23,146 nucleotides of DNA from Muribaculaceae bacterium (GCA_009775365.1 VSPM01000042.1:1-23146); one strand, 5' to 3'; shown: positions 13,982 to 22,559, counted from the first letter of the stretch. Notes: generated by a model from the sequence alone, not told the origin. Program-made: numbers and translations.

Positions 13982-15271
13982 ATGAATTTGAAACTATTCT
14001 ACCTTCCATTGATTATAGGAGCAATGGGACTGGCAACCTCCTGCAAAAGCGACGACCCTGTCACTCCGGGAGAACAATTAGAAGAAAAAACCTATTCCAC
14101 ATCAGACGACCTTTCGATTATTCTTGACGGAACTGCCGTAACCGGACAGACCGTCACATTCACTCCGTCGGCAGATGGAAAAGGAACAATCACGATTGCG
14201 GGTGTAATGCTCGACCTTAACGACCTCATAGGCTCAATACCCACTAAGGCAGTAATGCCGGGAATACCCACGCCTTCTATGATTCCCGGCTCTTCTTCGG
14301 TAAGCATCCCCGTGGAGCTTTCAGGCGACGCCAACAACTGCACATTCAGCGGAAACGGCGAATCCACCTACTGCACATTCTCTTATGACGGAACCCTCAC
14401 TGCCGACAAACTCAGCCTGTCAATCTCTGAACTTAAATTGAAAAACACTTCAATCGCCGGCACATATGCCGCTCCCGAAAACATCTACATAACCGACTCT
14501 CGGGGCGATCAGCAGGTGGCTCTCAACAAAGTTATGAGAATCATATGGGAAGCAGACTCCACTATTGAGGTAGAACCGGGATGGTCTCTGCCTGTGAAAA
14601 CAATATTACCCTTAACCATGATGATGGTCACTCTCCCCGATGCTGATGGCAACAAGCAGCAGCTCCCTACTCTTCTTAATGAAGTGCTTAAAGAAGTGAC
14701 ATTCGGAGAAGACGGCTCTGTGACTGCAAAATATGCCGACACAAAACAAGAGGGATGGCCGGCTGTGACTTCTCCCAAGGGTTTTGCTCAATATGTGGTG
14801 AAAGAAGACGGCACATTGCTTCTCTTCCTCAACCCGCAGTCAATAATAGCATCTGCTCTTCCCGGTCTGAATGGGTCAACAAAAGCCATCGACCCTTCTG
14901 CCATTGTAGAGGGCTTGCTCACAACTGTTGTACCTATGATTTCAAACGGAATTCCTGTGCGCTATGGCAAATGTCTCGCCTTGGATGAAGAGGGACAGAT
15001 TATCTATAATGAAGACGGTGCCCCCACGTTCGACACTGATTCTTCCAACGTGTCGTTCTATCTCGACAACGAAACACTCCTTCCCATTCTGAAACTCGCA
15101 GCCCCAATAATCTCTGATGACGATATTATAAATTCAATCGTAGAGATTGCCCAAAAAGACCCAATTATGGGAAGCATGGCAGAATCGCTTCCCGGGATTC
15201 TAAAATCACTCCCCGGAGTAATCGACACCACAACAGACATCCAGTTAGGTTTGAACCTTGTGAAGAAATAA
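13982..15271 (+). CDS. Surface lipoprotein, probably DUF4925 family
   Basis: 429 aa. The signal peptide ends at LATSC (Cys21), followed by KSDD, a good match to the Ser-Asp-type lipoprotein export signal that sends Bacteroidetes lipoproteins to the cell surface. The mature protein begins with a low-complexity linker, then beta-rich sequence with ILDGTAVTGQTVTFTPSADG (about 47-66). The second half has several Leu/Ile-rich helical-looking segments (TLLNEVLKEVTF, AIVEGLLTTVVPMI, LLPILKLAAPIISDDDII). I recognise it only as resembling Bacteroidales lipoproteins labelled DUF4925; no reaction can be given. It is a single gene, divergent from the PCMD operon and convergent with the DUF4923 gene, ending in a strong shared terminator. 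Confidence 0.75.
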   Translation: MNLKLFYLPLIIGAMGLATSCKSDDPVTPGEQLEEKTYSTSDDLSIILDGTAVTGQTVTFTPSADGKGTITIAGVMLDLNDLIGSIPTKAVMPGIPTPSMIPGSSSVSIPVELSGDANNCTFSGNGESTYCTFSYDGTLTADKLSLSISELKLKNTSIAGTYAAPENIYITDSRGDQQVALNKVMRIIWEADSTIEVEPGWSLPVKTILPLTMMMVTLPDADGNKQQLPTLLNEVLKEVTFGEDGSVTAKYADTKQEGWPAVTSPKGFAQYVVKEDGTLLLFLNPQSIIASALPGLNGSTKAIDPSAIVEGLLTTVVPMISNGIPVRYGKCLALDEEGQIIYNEDGAPTFDTDSSNVSFYLDNETLLPILKLAAPIISDDDIINSIVEIAQKDPIMGSMAESLPGILKSLPGVIDTTTDIQLGLNLVKK

Positions 15272-15287
15272 TAATCACTGAAAAGTT

Positions 15288-15334
15288 AAAAAGAGAACAG
15301 GATTCCGGACAGTCCGGAATCCTGTTCTCTTTTT
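15288..15334. terminator. Bidirectional intrinsic terminator with a 22-bp stem
   Basis: Arms 15288-15309 and 15313-15334 pair perfectly (22 bp) around a CAG loop. The core is GAGAACAGGATTCCGGA, with five A before and T-run after on both strands. It lies between two convergent genes, 17 bp after the stop at 15271 and 19 bp from the stop at 15353, and should end both transcripts. Confidence 0.9.
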
Positions 15335-15352
15335 TGGCATTCCAAATTCAGG

Positions 15353-16114
15353 TTATTTCTTCTTTTTGTTGAGCAGGTCTTTGAGCGAGTTGAGGGCAGA
15401 GCCGTCATTCCCGCTATCCTGCCGGGTGGAACTTCCGGTCGACGCAGGGGTGTTTCCCTGAGAAGAGGAAACATTTTTGCCTGTGTTTTCCATCTTAAAG
15501 CCCACGCAAGCCCCGTCATAGCTGTCAAGTATTGTGCCGAGGGTCTTGGCAATCGTCATGCCGGAGAACTTTCCGACAGTAGAAATAATCTCTTTGAGCT
15601 TAGTGGCGTCAAACATGAGATTGAGATTCTTTCCCGTTTTCTCTACATAGGCGGTGAACTGTCCCACTTTCATGCCCATGGCCATGAGATTGAAAGTGAA
15701 AGTGCCGTCGCCATCGTTGCGGGTCACTGTGCCTGAAAGTTTTATTCCTTTCACTGTCATTATGTAAGAAGCGTCGTCGTTCACCACAAGCGTCATTCCC
15801 GTGAGCCCATACTGCTCATAATAAGGCTGAAGCTTAGTTTCGAGGGCAGCTGCTCCTGCCACACCCCCTGCTTTCTGCAAAAAATTGTCACTTTTAAACG
15901 TCACAGCCGGGCCTGTCGACACATAATCGCCTACAAGGTCTTCCAAAGTTATGTCTGACTTGGAGAACACACCCTCTATAAGATTGCCGATAGTAGACGA
16001 CACGTCGCCGCCGGCGCCCCCAAGGCCCTTCAGAATGTCTGACAGGCCCTGGGCATTGGCAGTGGCCCCAGCCATCAAGGCGAGAGCCACGAGTGATACT
16101 TTAAGCTTCTTCAT
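15353..16114 (-). CDS. DUF4923-family exported protein
   Basis: 253 aa with a signal peptide ending ANA-Q (after about residue 21) and no lipobox, so periplasmic or secreted. Gly-rich DILKGLGGAGG is followed by a beta-rich lipocalin-like domain: DLVGDYVSTGPAVTFKSDNF, an amphipathic helix, then strands MTLVVNDDASYIMTVKG, KLSGTVTR and TFTFNLMAMGMKVGQFTAYV. A Ser/Thr/Gly-rich stretch and a basic KDLLNKKKK tail close it. This fits the DUF4923 family of Bacteroidales, whose function is unknown. Its ATG lies within the last codons of the branching-enzyme gene (14-bp overlap), so it is cotranscribed and probably translated after it. That coupling of an exported protein to a cytoplasmic glycogen enzyme is unusual. 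Confidence 0.8.
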   Translation of the reverse strand: MKKLKVSLVALALMAGATANAQGLSDILKGLGGAGGDVSSTIGNLIEGVFSKSDITLEDLVGDYVSTGPAVTFKSDNFLQKAGGVAGAAALETKLQPYYEQYGLTGMTLVVNDDASYIMTVKGIKLSGTVTRNDGDGTFTFNLMAMGMKVGQFTAYVEKTGKNLNLMFDATKLKEIISTVGKFSGMTIAKTLGTILDSYDGACVGFKMENTGKNVSSSQGNTPASTGSSTRQDSGNDGSALNSLKDLLNKKKK

Positions 16115-18335
16115 GCTTTTTCCTGGTTGTTTTAGCCGGCTTTGCCGCCTTCTTAGCAGACGAAGTCTTTGCCGGCTTCGTTGTCTTTGCTGTTTTTGAT
16201 GTTTTTTCAGTCTTCTCCTTGGCCGGTTTCACCGTCTTGGCTACCGTTTTCACAGCCGTTTTTTCAGTTTTAGGCTCTGCCGGAGAATCTGACTCCTTTT
16301 TGACACGCTTTCTTGGTTTGGGTTTAACCATGCGAAGCACCTGCGCCGTGCGCGACGGTATATACATCTTCAGCCATCCTTTCCCTGAAGGTGAATAAAG
16401 CGGGTCGGGAGTGGTGAAATGATGCACCGAGTCGTCTACAAGCCCAAAGCCGCCGAAATCTTTGGAATCGCTGTCGAGAGCCACCTCGTATTCTCCGGCC
16501 GGGGCAAGAAATCCGTAGCCGTCGAAACTCTTCGTCGGATTCCAGTTGAACACAAAGATAAGGTCGCCCCTTCTGAAAGCAAGCACCTGGTCGTCATCTT
16601 TTTCCCAAAGTTTTTCAACCGGGAGCGACTGGAAGTCATACACACCCGACACCTGCTCAACCATTGCGTTATCGAAGGCATTGAGAAAACTATATTTAAG
16701 GTCTTCCCGGTCTACCAGGTCCCACTGGCGACGCGCATACTTATAGCTCCATCCGTTACCTTCACGCGGGAAATCAATCCACTCCGGATGACCAAACTCA
16801 TTACCCATGAAGTTAAGATAACCGCCGTTGATGGTGGCAAGAGTCACAAGGCGTATCATCTTATGGAGCGCCATCCCTCTTTCCACCGTAAAATTATTGT
16901 CGCCCACCATCATATGCCAGTACATCTCTTTGTCGATAAGACGGAAGATGATTGTCTTGTCGCCCACCAGAGCCTGGTCATGGCTTTCGCAATAAGAAAT
17001 GGTCTTCTCGTCGGCTCTACGGTTAGTGAGCTCCCAGAAAATAGAGGTCGGATGCCAGTCCTCATCCTTCTTCTCCTTTATCATCTTGATCCAATAGTCG
17101 GGTATTCCCATGGCCATTCGGTAGTCGAATCCTATGCCTCCGTCTTCAAACTTCACAGCAAGGCCGGGCATTCCGCTCATCTCCTCAGCAATAGTGATGG
17201 CTTTCGGATTTACCTCGTGAATCAGCATATTGGCGAGTGTAAGATATGTGATGGCGTTCGGGTCTTGGTTGCCGTCGTAATAATCGGCATAAGAGCCAAA
17301 TGCTTTTCCAAGCCCATGGTCGTAATAAAGCATAGAGGTCACTCCGTCGAATCGGAAGCCATCGAACTTATACTCCTCAAGCCAGTATTTGCAATTGGAA
17401 AGGAGGAAATGAAGCACCGAATTCTTGCCATAGTCAAAGAGCAGCGAATCCCAGGCGGGGTGTTCGCGGCGTCCGTCGCCATAGAAATAAAGGTCATAAG
17501 AGCCGTCGAGACGTCCGAGTCCCTCCACTTCATTCTTTACAGCATGTGAATGCACGATGTCCATGATCACCGCTATTCCAAGCCTGTGAGCCTCATCAAT
17601 CAGACGGCGAAGGTCGTCGGGCGTGCCGAAGCGGGAACTCGGCGCATAGAAACTCGACACATGATATCCGAAAGAGCCGTAATATGGGTGCTCCTGAATG
17701 GCCATAATCTGGATAGCATTATAACCATCGGCGGCGATGCGCGGAAGCACCTTCTCGCGGAACTCGTCGTAGCTGCCTACACCTTCCTCCTGCTGCGCCA
17801 TGCCTATGTGGCATTCATAAATGAGCAACGGCTTCACATCCGGGGTGAATTTTTTAACCTTAAACTTATAGGGAGTTTTCGGCTCATAAACCTCGGCTGA
17901 GAATATCTTTGTTTCTGAATCCTGCACCACCCGGGTGGCGTATGCGGGTATTCTTTCACCCTGTCCGCCGTTCCATGTCACAAGCATCTTATAGAGGTCC
18001 CCCTCTTTGAGTGCGTCGTCAGGCAAGACAAGTTCCCAGTTACCATTGTCAAGGCGAGTCATTTTATAGGCATCTTCACATTTCCATTCAGAGAAAGTGC
18101 CTATAAGCCAAATCTCAGTGGCATTGGGGGCGTGTTCCCTGAAAACCCATCCACCTTCAGGAAGCCTGTGCAGGCCATAATACTTATAGGCATTTGCAAA
18201 ATCGGAGATAGAACCGCCGCTGGCGGCTGTAAGCTCTTCAAGTTTATTCACTACATCCTCGTGGCGCCCTTCAATGGCAGGAGCAAACGGCTCAAGCCAC
18301 GGGTCATTGCGCAGAATGGCTAATTTCTTTTTCAT
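16101..18335 (-). CDS. glgB: 1,4-alpha-glucan branching enzyme (GH13) with a Lys-rich C-terminal tail
   Basis: 744 aa, cytoplasmic. It cuts alpha-1,4 glucan chains and rejoins them through alpha-1,6 links in glycogen synthesis. A CBM48-like N-domain (about 45-145) is followed by the GH13 barrel: region I DIVHSHA (259-265), nucleophile Asp330 in GFRFDGVT, acid/base Glu384 in ITIAEEMSG, and the third acid Asp453 in ESHDQ. The order and sequence resemble eukaryote-like branching enzymes (GH13_8) rather than the E. coli type. After the all-beta C-domain comes an unusual tail (about 672-744) rich in Lys, Ala, Thr and Pro, like histone H1. The ATG at 18335 is chosen because family members start near KLAILRNDPWLEP; the frame stays open to an ATG at 18377. 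It lies 75 bp after the ATPase gene with no clear promoter between, and overlaps the DUF4923 gene. Confidence 0.93.
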   Translation of the reverse strand: MKKKLAILRNDPWLEPFAPAIEGRHEDVVNKLEELTAASGGSISDFANAYKYYGLHRLPEGGWVFREHAPNATEIWLIGTFSEWKCEDAYKMTRLDNGNWELVLPDDALKEGDLYKMLVTWNGGQGERIPAYATRVVQDSETKIFSAEVYEPKTPYKFKVKKFTPDVKPLLIYECHIGMAQQEEGVGSYDEFREKVLPRIAADGYNAIQIMAIQEHPYYGSFGYHVSSFYAPSSRFGTPDDLRRLIDEAHRLGIAVIMDIVHSHAVKNEVEGLGRLDGSYDLYFYGDGRREHPAWDSLLFDYGKNSVLHFLLSNCKYWLEEYKFDGFRFDGVTSMLYYDHGLGKAFGSYADYYDGNQDPNAITYLTLANMLIHEVNPKAITIAEEMSGMPGLAVKFEDGGIGFDYRMAMGIPDYWIKMIKEKKDEDWHPTSIFWELTNRRADEKTISYCESHDQALVGDKTIIFRLIDKEMYWHMMVGDNNFTVERGMALHKMIRLVTLATINGGYLNFMGNEFGHPEWIDFPREGNGWSYKYARRQWDLVDREDLKYSFLNAFDNAMVEQVSGVYDFQSLPVEKLWEKDDDQVLAFRRGDLIFVFNWNPTKSFDGYGFLAPAGEYEVALDSDSKDFGGFGLVDDSVHHFTTPDPLYSPSGKGWLKMYIPSRTAQVLRMVKPKPRKRVKKESDSPAEPKTEKTAVKTVAKTVKPAKEKTEKTSKTAKTTKPAKTSSAKKAAKPAKTTRKKHEEA

Positions 18336-18410
18336 CAATTCATACGAATATCCAGTCTGTAATGGCACAAGACACATTTCAGACTGAGGGTTATATATAC
18401 TATCTACTTA

Positions 18411-20126
18411 TTAAACGTATTTGCTATGCTTTTTGTTATTTTTTGACTTCGGATTGCGCAGTGATGTCGGCTTGGCATGATTTTTAGGGGCTTTCCGCCC
18501 GAATTCCTCAGGGTGCTTTCGCTTAGGCGGCAACGGTTCATCAAGCCGGAAGCAGCGGCGCAGCGCATTCCTTATTTCCTCTGCGCTATCCCCGCCTTCC
18601 TTGAGAGCTGCTATTACCCCGGCCACATATTCATCTTTTGTCTTATACCCCAGAAGCCGGGCCACCCCACAGTCGCTAAGCATTGGTTTATGATTAAAAA
18701 CCTTCAGTATGGAAGGATAGTCGCCGTTGTTCAGGAAATCCTGAAACTGCGACCTCAGCTCATTATACTGCTGACGCGGCTTTAGCATATTGATAAGGCT
18801 GCGAAGATGTGTCTCCATCGCGGTTATGCAAGAAAACCTGGCATCTATCTTGCATTCCACCTCGCGCTTCACCCTGTGGCGCACATGCTGCAGCGCCTGC
18901 TCGTCGAAGTGGCGTCTGAACTCCTTCTCAATCTCCAAGGCAACTTTTGAGAAAACCTTGTCGGGATTTCTGCGCCGACGCTTCGCCATTGCCTTGATAA
19001 CCCCTTCGAGGAGAAACAGGTTCTCTACCTCAGCCACATCAGGCACCATAACCGACTTTCTGCGAAGATAATCCACCTCCGGGTCTGTGCGCCTGTCGCG
19101 GTCCACCACTCCCCGGCTCTCAAGATGATGCATATTTTTGAGGTCGTTGAATGTGCGGGTAGTCTCTATCACCTTGTCGCAAGATCCGAGTGGCTTCACT
19201 GTGCAATCCGTAAACACCAGCGGATAAAGGCGCGCATCTATGCTGTGGCGGGCGTCTCCCTCGATAAACAACACCGGCTTTCGGCTTCCTATCAAGTCAA
19301 CAAAAAGCTCCTCATGCAACTCTCCGGGGGCTATCACCTCATAGTCCCAGGCATGCATCTCGGCGTCATAGCTCTTCACCCACACGCACACATTGCGCGT
19401 GCGAGAACTTACAAACTCTACATCTACAGAATTATAGACAAATGTGCAGTCGGGGCGCAGGCCCTCTATCGAGTTCCAGAGATTATTAAGCACAGCCGGG
19501 TGCATGAACAGCGACGGAGAGTCTATGAAAATCACTGCGTCGCGCATGGCATAAAGCACCGCCGCCGCATAATAGAGCACCGTCTGCTCTCCCTGGCTCA
19601 ATTTGTCAACAGAGATAAGGTCGCCGCCCGATGACGTAGCAAACATCATCTTCCCTTTGGAGCGCACAATCCTGTTGCCCGGATAAACCGTCTCCCAAAG
19701 CGAGGCAAGGAGGTCAAGACGAGTGGGCTTGAGTTTCACGGTGCCTCCCGCAGATATTTTCTCCTCCTTCACCGAAAGCAGATATTCAAACTCATCAGTG
19801 AAGAGCATATATGTGAGTTTGTCAAGTTCGCTCACGGCATCTGTGCGCAGATACGGCTGATTCTCCGCCGCCTCTCTGAAAAGCATGTCGATGCTGCCCG
19901 GGCGCGTTGACTCTTCTCGCTCAGGATAAGGAGCACTCAGCGCCGAGAGGCAATAGGCCCTGTCAGCCGTGAGGCGCATAAGCTCCTCCATGAATTTTGT
20001 TTTGCCGGCGCCGCTGGCGCCGATTATGCTCAGCTGCCTGGCGTCAGGGAGGCGCGGAGTGTCACGCCGCCCTGTCAAGGGGGGGAGGGTGAGTGTGTCC
20101 ATAGGTGAGTTTTTTCCGGAGCGCAT
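18411..20126 (-). CDS. AAA/ABC-type ATPase fused to a DUF4435 (TOPRIM-like) domain
   Basis: 571 aa, cytoplasmic. The N-terminal half is an ABC-like ATPase of the OLD/AAA15 type: Walker A GASGAGKT (36-43), signature LSQGEQ (176-181), Walker B VIFID (198-202). After the Walker B Asp the sequence reads SPS where relatives have EPE, and the usual THS switch motif reads NSV. The second half fits DUF4435: VLFIEGDARHSID (Glu289), VDRD (Asp342 and Asp344) and VPDVAEVENLFL, which are TOPRIM-type acidic positions. A charged helical region and a basic tail (about 530-571) follow. This is the domain pair of PARIS (AriA ATPase, AriB DUF4435) in one chain, or an uncharacterised Bacteroidales relative. A GTG start at 20171 is open, but a -7 element lies inside that extension, so the ATG at 20126 is preferred; 20102 is also possible. 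Divergent from ribE. Confidence 0.8.
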   Translation of the reverse strand: MRSGKNSPMDTLTLPPLTGRRDTPRLPDARQLSIIGASGAGKTKFMEELMRLTADRAYCLSALSAPYPEREESTRPGSIDMLFREAAENQPYLRTDAVSELDKLTYMLFTDEFEYLLSVKEEKISAGGTVKLKPTRLDLLASLWETVYPGNRIVRSKGKMMFATSSGGDLISVDKLSQGEQTVLYYAAAVLYAMRDAVIFIDSPSLFMHPAVLNNLWNSIEGLRPDCTFVYNSVDVEFVSSRTRNVCVWVKSYDAEMHAWDYEVIAPGELHEELFVDLIGSRKPVLFIEGDARHSIDARLYPLVFTDCTVKPLGSCDKVIETTRTFNDLKNMHHLESRGVVDRDRRTDPEVDYLRRKSVMVPDVAEVENLFLLEGVIKAMAKRRRRNPDKVFSKVALEIEKEFRRHFDEQALQHVRHRVKREVECKIDARFSCITAMETHLRSLINMLKPRQQYNELRSQFQDFLNNGDYPSILKVFNHKPMLSDCGVARLLGYKTKDEYVAGVIAALKEGGDSAEEIRNALRRCFRLDEPLPPKRKHPEEFGRKAPKNHAKPTSLRNPKSKNNKKHSKYV

Positions 20127-20159
20127 AATTGAAAAGAGCGCTCCCTTGTTTTCTGACTC

Positions 20160-20167
20160 CAAATATA
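20160..20167 (-). promoter_or_regulatory. Probable -7 promoter element for the ATPase-DUF4435 gene
   Basis: TATATTTG on the minus strand matches TAnnTTTG, 33 nt upstream of the ATG at 20126 and just inside the longest open frame. It argues for a start at 20126 or 20102. No -33 element is evident. Confidence 0.4.
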
Positions 20168-20209
20168 GCACATTTTAACGAAACTTCATGCCGACCGGCT
20201 AAAGAAATA

Positions 20210-20240
20210 TTGTTTGAAAGGAAAAATATGCGTAATTTTG
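20210..20240 (+). promoter_or_regulatory. Promoter of the ribE-cmk-ispH-tadA run
   Basis: TTG (20210-20212) and TAATTTTG (20233-20240) are separated by 20 nt, the same layout as the promoter at 161-191. The leader to the ATG at 20317 is about 70 nt with a small GTGC/GCAC hairpin; I do not see an FMN riboswitch in it. Confidence 0.6.
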
Positions 20241-20316
20241 CACAAAATCAACCAGCCCGAGTGCCCTTTTACGCACGAGGGGAAATGTCTATTAACACAA
20301 AAAAGAGACCCCGAAC

Positions 20317-20919
20317 ATGTTTTCAGGAATAGTAGAAGACGCAATAGAAGTTGTGGGATTGCGTCATGACGAAAGCAACCTCCATATCACACTGAGATGC
20401 CCGTTTGCAGATGAACTGCGCATTGACCAGAGCATAAGCCATAATGGCGTGTGCCTCACCGTTGTGTCGCTCCCCGGCGACGGAACCTACACTGTCACTG
20501 CAATCCGCGAAACCCTCGACCGCTCAAATCTTGGCGGCCTTAAAGAGGGCGACCTGGTGAATGTGGAACGCTCGATGAAAATCGATGGTCGCCTTGACGG
20601 TCACATCGTGCAGGGTCATGTTGACACCACTGCCGTGTGTCAAGGAGTGGAAGAAGCCGACGGAAGCTGGTACTACTCTTTCAAATATGACGTTGACCGC
20701 GAACTTGCAAAGAAAGGATATGTCACGGTAGAGAAAGGGTCGGTCACTGTGAATGGAGTCAGCCTTACAGTGTGCGACTCTGAGAAAGACTCTTTCAGAG
20801 TTGCGATCATCCCTTACACTCACGACCACACAAACTTCTGCCGCATAGAGAAAGGCACTGTTGTCAACCTCGAATTCGACATCATCGGGAAATATCTCGC
20901 CCGTCTCAATTCATACTGA
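20317..20919 (+). CDS. ribE: Riboflavin synthase, alpha subunit
   Basis: 200 aa, cytoplasmic trimer. It converts two molecules of 6,7-dimethyl-8-ribityllumazine to riboflavin and a pyrimidine by-product. Two tandem lumazine-binding repeats are visible. The first starts MFSGIVE and contains NGVCLTV (43-49). The second starts near GHIVQGHVD (95-103) and contains NGVSLTV (146-152). The C-terminal helix DIIGKYLARL is the usual trimer-contact end. Length is typical. It is first gene after the promoter at 20210-20240, 45 bp before cmk, and divergent from the ATPase gene. Confidence 0.97.
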   Translation: MFSGIVEDAIEVVGLRHDESNLHITLRCPFADELRIDQSISHNGVCLTVVSLPGDGTYTVTAIRETLDRSNLGGLKEGDLVNVERSMKIDGRLDGHIVQGHVDTTAVCQGVEEADGSWYYSFKYDVDRELAKKGYVTVEKGSVTVNGVSLTVCDSEKDSFRVAIIPYTHDHTNFCRIEKGTVVNLEFDIIGKYLARLNSY

Positions 20920-20964
20920 TTCCGGCTCTGCCGGGAAGAGCACAACTCACTAATATCGCTAAAG

Positions 20965-21672
20965 ATGAACAATAAAAAAATAATTGTAGCCATCGACGGA
21001 TTTTCATCATCGGGCAAAAGCACTATGGCTCGCGAGCTTGCAAAGCGTGTGGGATACGTGTATGTCGATTCAGGGGCTATGTACAGGGCTGTGACCCTTT
21101 ACGCCTTACGCCACGGAATGGTCAATGCCGACCATGCTGTCAACAGAAAGGAGCTCGTGGCCGCTCTTCCTTCAATCCATGTCTCTTTTCAGCCGGCGGG
21201 AGCCGACGGCGTCCAGCACACCCTTTTGAATGGAGAGGATGTGGAAAAGGTGATTCGAGACATGCAGGTGAGCGCCTTGGTCAGCCCTGTGGCCGAGATT
21301 CCCGAAGTGCGCGAAAGGCTTGTTGACCTTCAGAAAAAATTTGGGGAACACAAGGGAATCGTGATGGACGGACGAGACATCGGCACAACAGTGTTTCCAA
21401 ACGCCGAATTGAAAATATTTGTGTGTGCAAGCCCCGAGGAACGTGCCCGCCGCCGACTCAAAGAGATGCAGGAGAAAGGTGAGAATGTAAGCTATGACGA
21501 GGTTTACAATAATGTGGTGGAACGCGACAGAATCGACACCACGCGCGAGGTTTCTCCACTTCGCAAGGCGGCAGATGCAATTGAGCTCGACAACGGCGAC
21601 ATGACCCGCGAACAACAGATGGACCGGCTTCTGTCGCATTTTGATGAAGCATTAAAAAAGAACTGCCCATGA
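20965..21672 (+). CDS. cmk: Cytidylate kinase
   Basis: 235 aa, cytoplasmic. It phosphorylates CMP and dCMP with ATP. The P-loop is GFSSSGKST (12-20), followed by the substrate-binding VDSGAMYRAV (34-43), the DGRDIGT motif, the Arg-rich lid segment ERARRRLKEM, and RDRIDTTREVSPL near the C-terminus. All are standard for bacterial CMP kinases, and length is close to typical. The TGA overlaps the ispH start by 4 bp, so the two are probably translationally coupled. Confidence 0.97.
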   Translation: MNNKKIIVAIDGFSSSGKSTMARELAKRVGYVYVDSGAMYRAVTLYALRHGMVNADHAVNRKELVAALPSIHVSFQPAGADGVQHTLLNGEDVEKVIRDMQVSALVSPVAEIPEVRERLVDLQKKFGEHKGIVMDGRDIGTTVFPNAELKIFVCASPEERARRRLKEMQEKGENVSYDEVYNNVVERDRIDTTREVSPLRKAADAIELDNGDMTREQQMDRLLSHFDEALKKNCP

Positions 21673-22559
21673 CAGTAGAAATCGACAGCAATTCCGGATT
21701 TTGCTTCGGAGTTGTCACTGCCATAAAAAAAGCGGAAGAGGAGCTCGACAATTCCGGACAGCTCTATTGCCTGGGAGACATCGTGCACAACGCCGGGGAA
21801 GTGGAACGCCTGTGCGGAAAGGGGCTGCAGACAATCACCCATGACGACCTCAGCCGCCTTAAAGACGTGAAAGTGCTGCTCCGCGCCCATGGAGAGCCCC
21901 CGCAGACCTACACCACTGCCGCAAAAAACAATGTGGAGATTATCGACGCCACATGCCCAGTTGTGCTGCAGTTGCAACGGCGCATCAAAAAAGCGTATGA
22001 CGAGGGTGTTGAAACCGAAAAGAACGGAGGAGAGAAACCTCTTATTGTGATTTACGGCAAAAACGGTCATGCCGAGGTTAACGGCCTTGTGGGCCAGACA
22101 AACGGCGAGGCCGTGGTGATTCAAGATCTCGACGGAATATCTTCACTCGACCTTTCACGCGACATACTCCTGTATTCCCAGACCACAAAATCACTTGAGG
22201 GGTTCCGGCAGGTGGTGGAAGAAATAAAGCGTCGAAAAACCGAAGGGAAGTTTGAATATTTCGACACGATATGCCGACAGGTCTCGAACCGCATGGAGAA
22301 GATGCGCGAGTTCGCACGCAATCACGAGGCTGTGGTTTTCGTGAGCGGGGCAAAAAGTTCCAACGGGAAAGTGCTGTTTGAGAAATGTCTTGAGGTGAAT
22401 CCGCGCACATATCTCATATCCGAAGAATCGCAGCTCAACCCTGAATGGGTGAGCGGCGTGGAGACTGTGGGAATCTGCGGAGCAACCTCCACGCCGCTAT
22501 GGCTCATGGAGAGAGTGGCCGAAAGAATCAGAAGTTATGGAGAGGATTCCCCGAGATGA
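21669..22559 (+). CDS. ispH: 4-hydroxy-3-methylbut-2-enyl diphosphate reductase
   Basis: 296 aa. An iron-sulfur enzyme performing the last step of the MEP pathway, reducing HMBPP to IPP and DMAPP. The three cluster cysteines are present: Cys12 (GFCFGV), Cys96 (DATCPVV) and Cys202 (FDTICRQ). Substrate residues are also there: His40 (DIVHN), His74 (RAHGE), His134 and Glu136 (GHAEV), SQTTKS (170-175), SSN (230-232) and GATSTP (271-276). It starts inside the last codon of cmk (ATGA) and overlaps tadA by 23 bp. There is no S1-domain fusion. Confidence 0.97.
   Translation: MTVEIDSNSGFCFGVVTAIKKAEEELDNSGQLYCLGDIVHNAGEVERLCGKGLQTITHDDLSRLKDVKVLLRAHGEPPQTYTTAAKNNVEIIDATCPVVLQLQRRIKKAYDEGVETEKNGGEKPLIVIYGKNGHAEVNGLVGQTNGEAVVIQDLDGISSLDLSRDILLYSQTTKSLEGFRQVVEEIKRRKTEGKFEYFDTICRQVSNRMEKMREFARNHEAVVFVSGAKSSNGKVLFEKCLEVNPRTYLISEESQLNPEWVSGVETVGICGATSTPLWLMERVAERIRSYGEDSPR

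Noticed and set aside
16419..17549. 376-aa open frame antisense to the branching enzyme gene
   Set aside because: It lies wholly opposite a clear GH13 gene with all catalytic motifs. The translation has no recognisable domain and is a product of codon bias on the other strand.
18353..18386. CAGTCTG/CAGACTG inverted repeat between the ATPase gene and glgB as a terminator
   Set aside because: The stem is 7 bp with a 20-nt loop and no T-run after it on either strand, so it is weak; it may be chance.
20127..20171. GTG-initiated N-terminal extension of the ATPase-DUF4435 protein
   Set aside because: A perfect TAnnTTTG element lies in its first codons and the extra residues precede the ATPase fold; the ATG at 20126 or 20102 is more likely.
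20241..20316. FMN riboswitch upstream of ribE
   Set aside because: The leader is only about 70 nt and I cannot find the conserved RFN element blocks; only a small hairpin is present.
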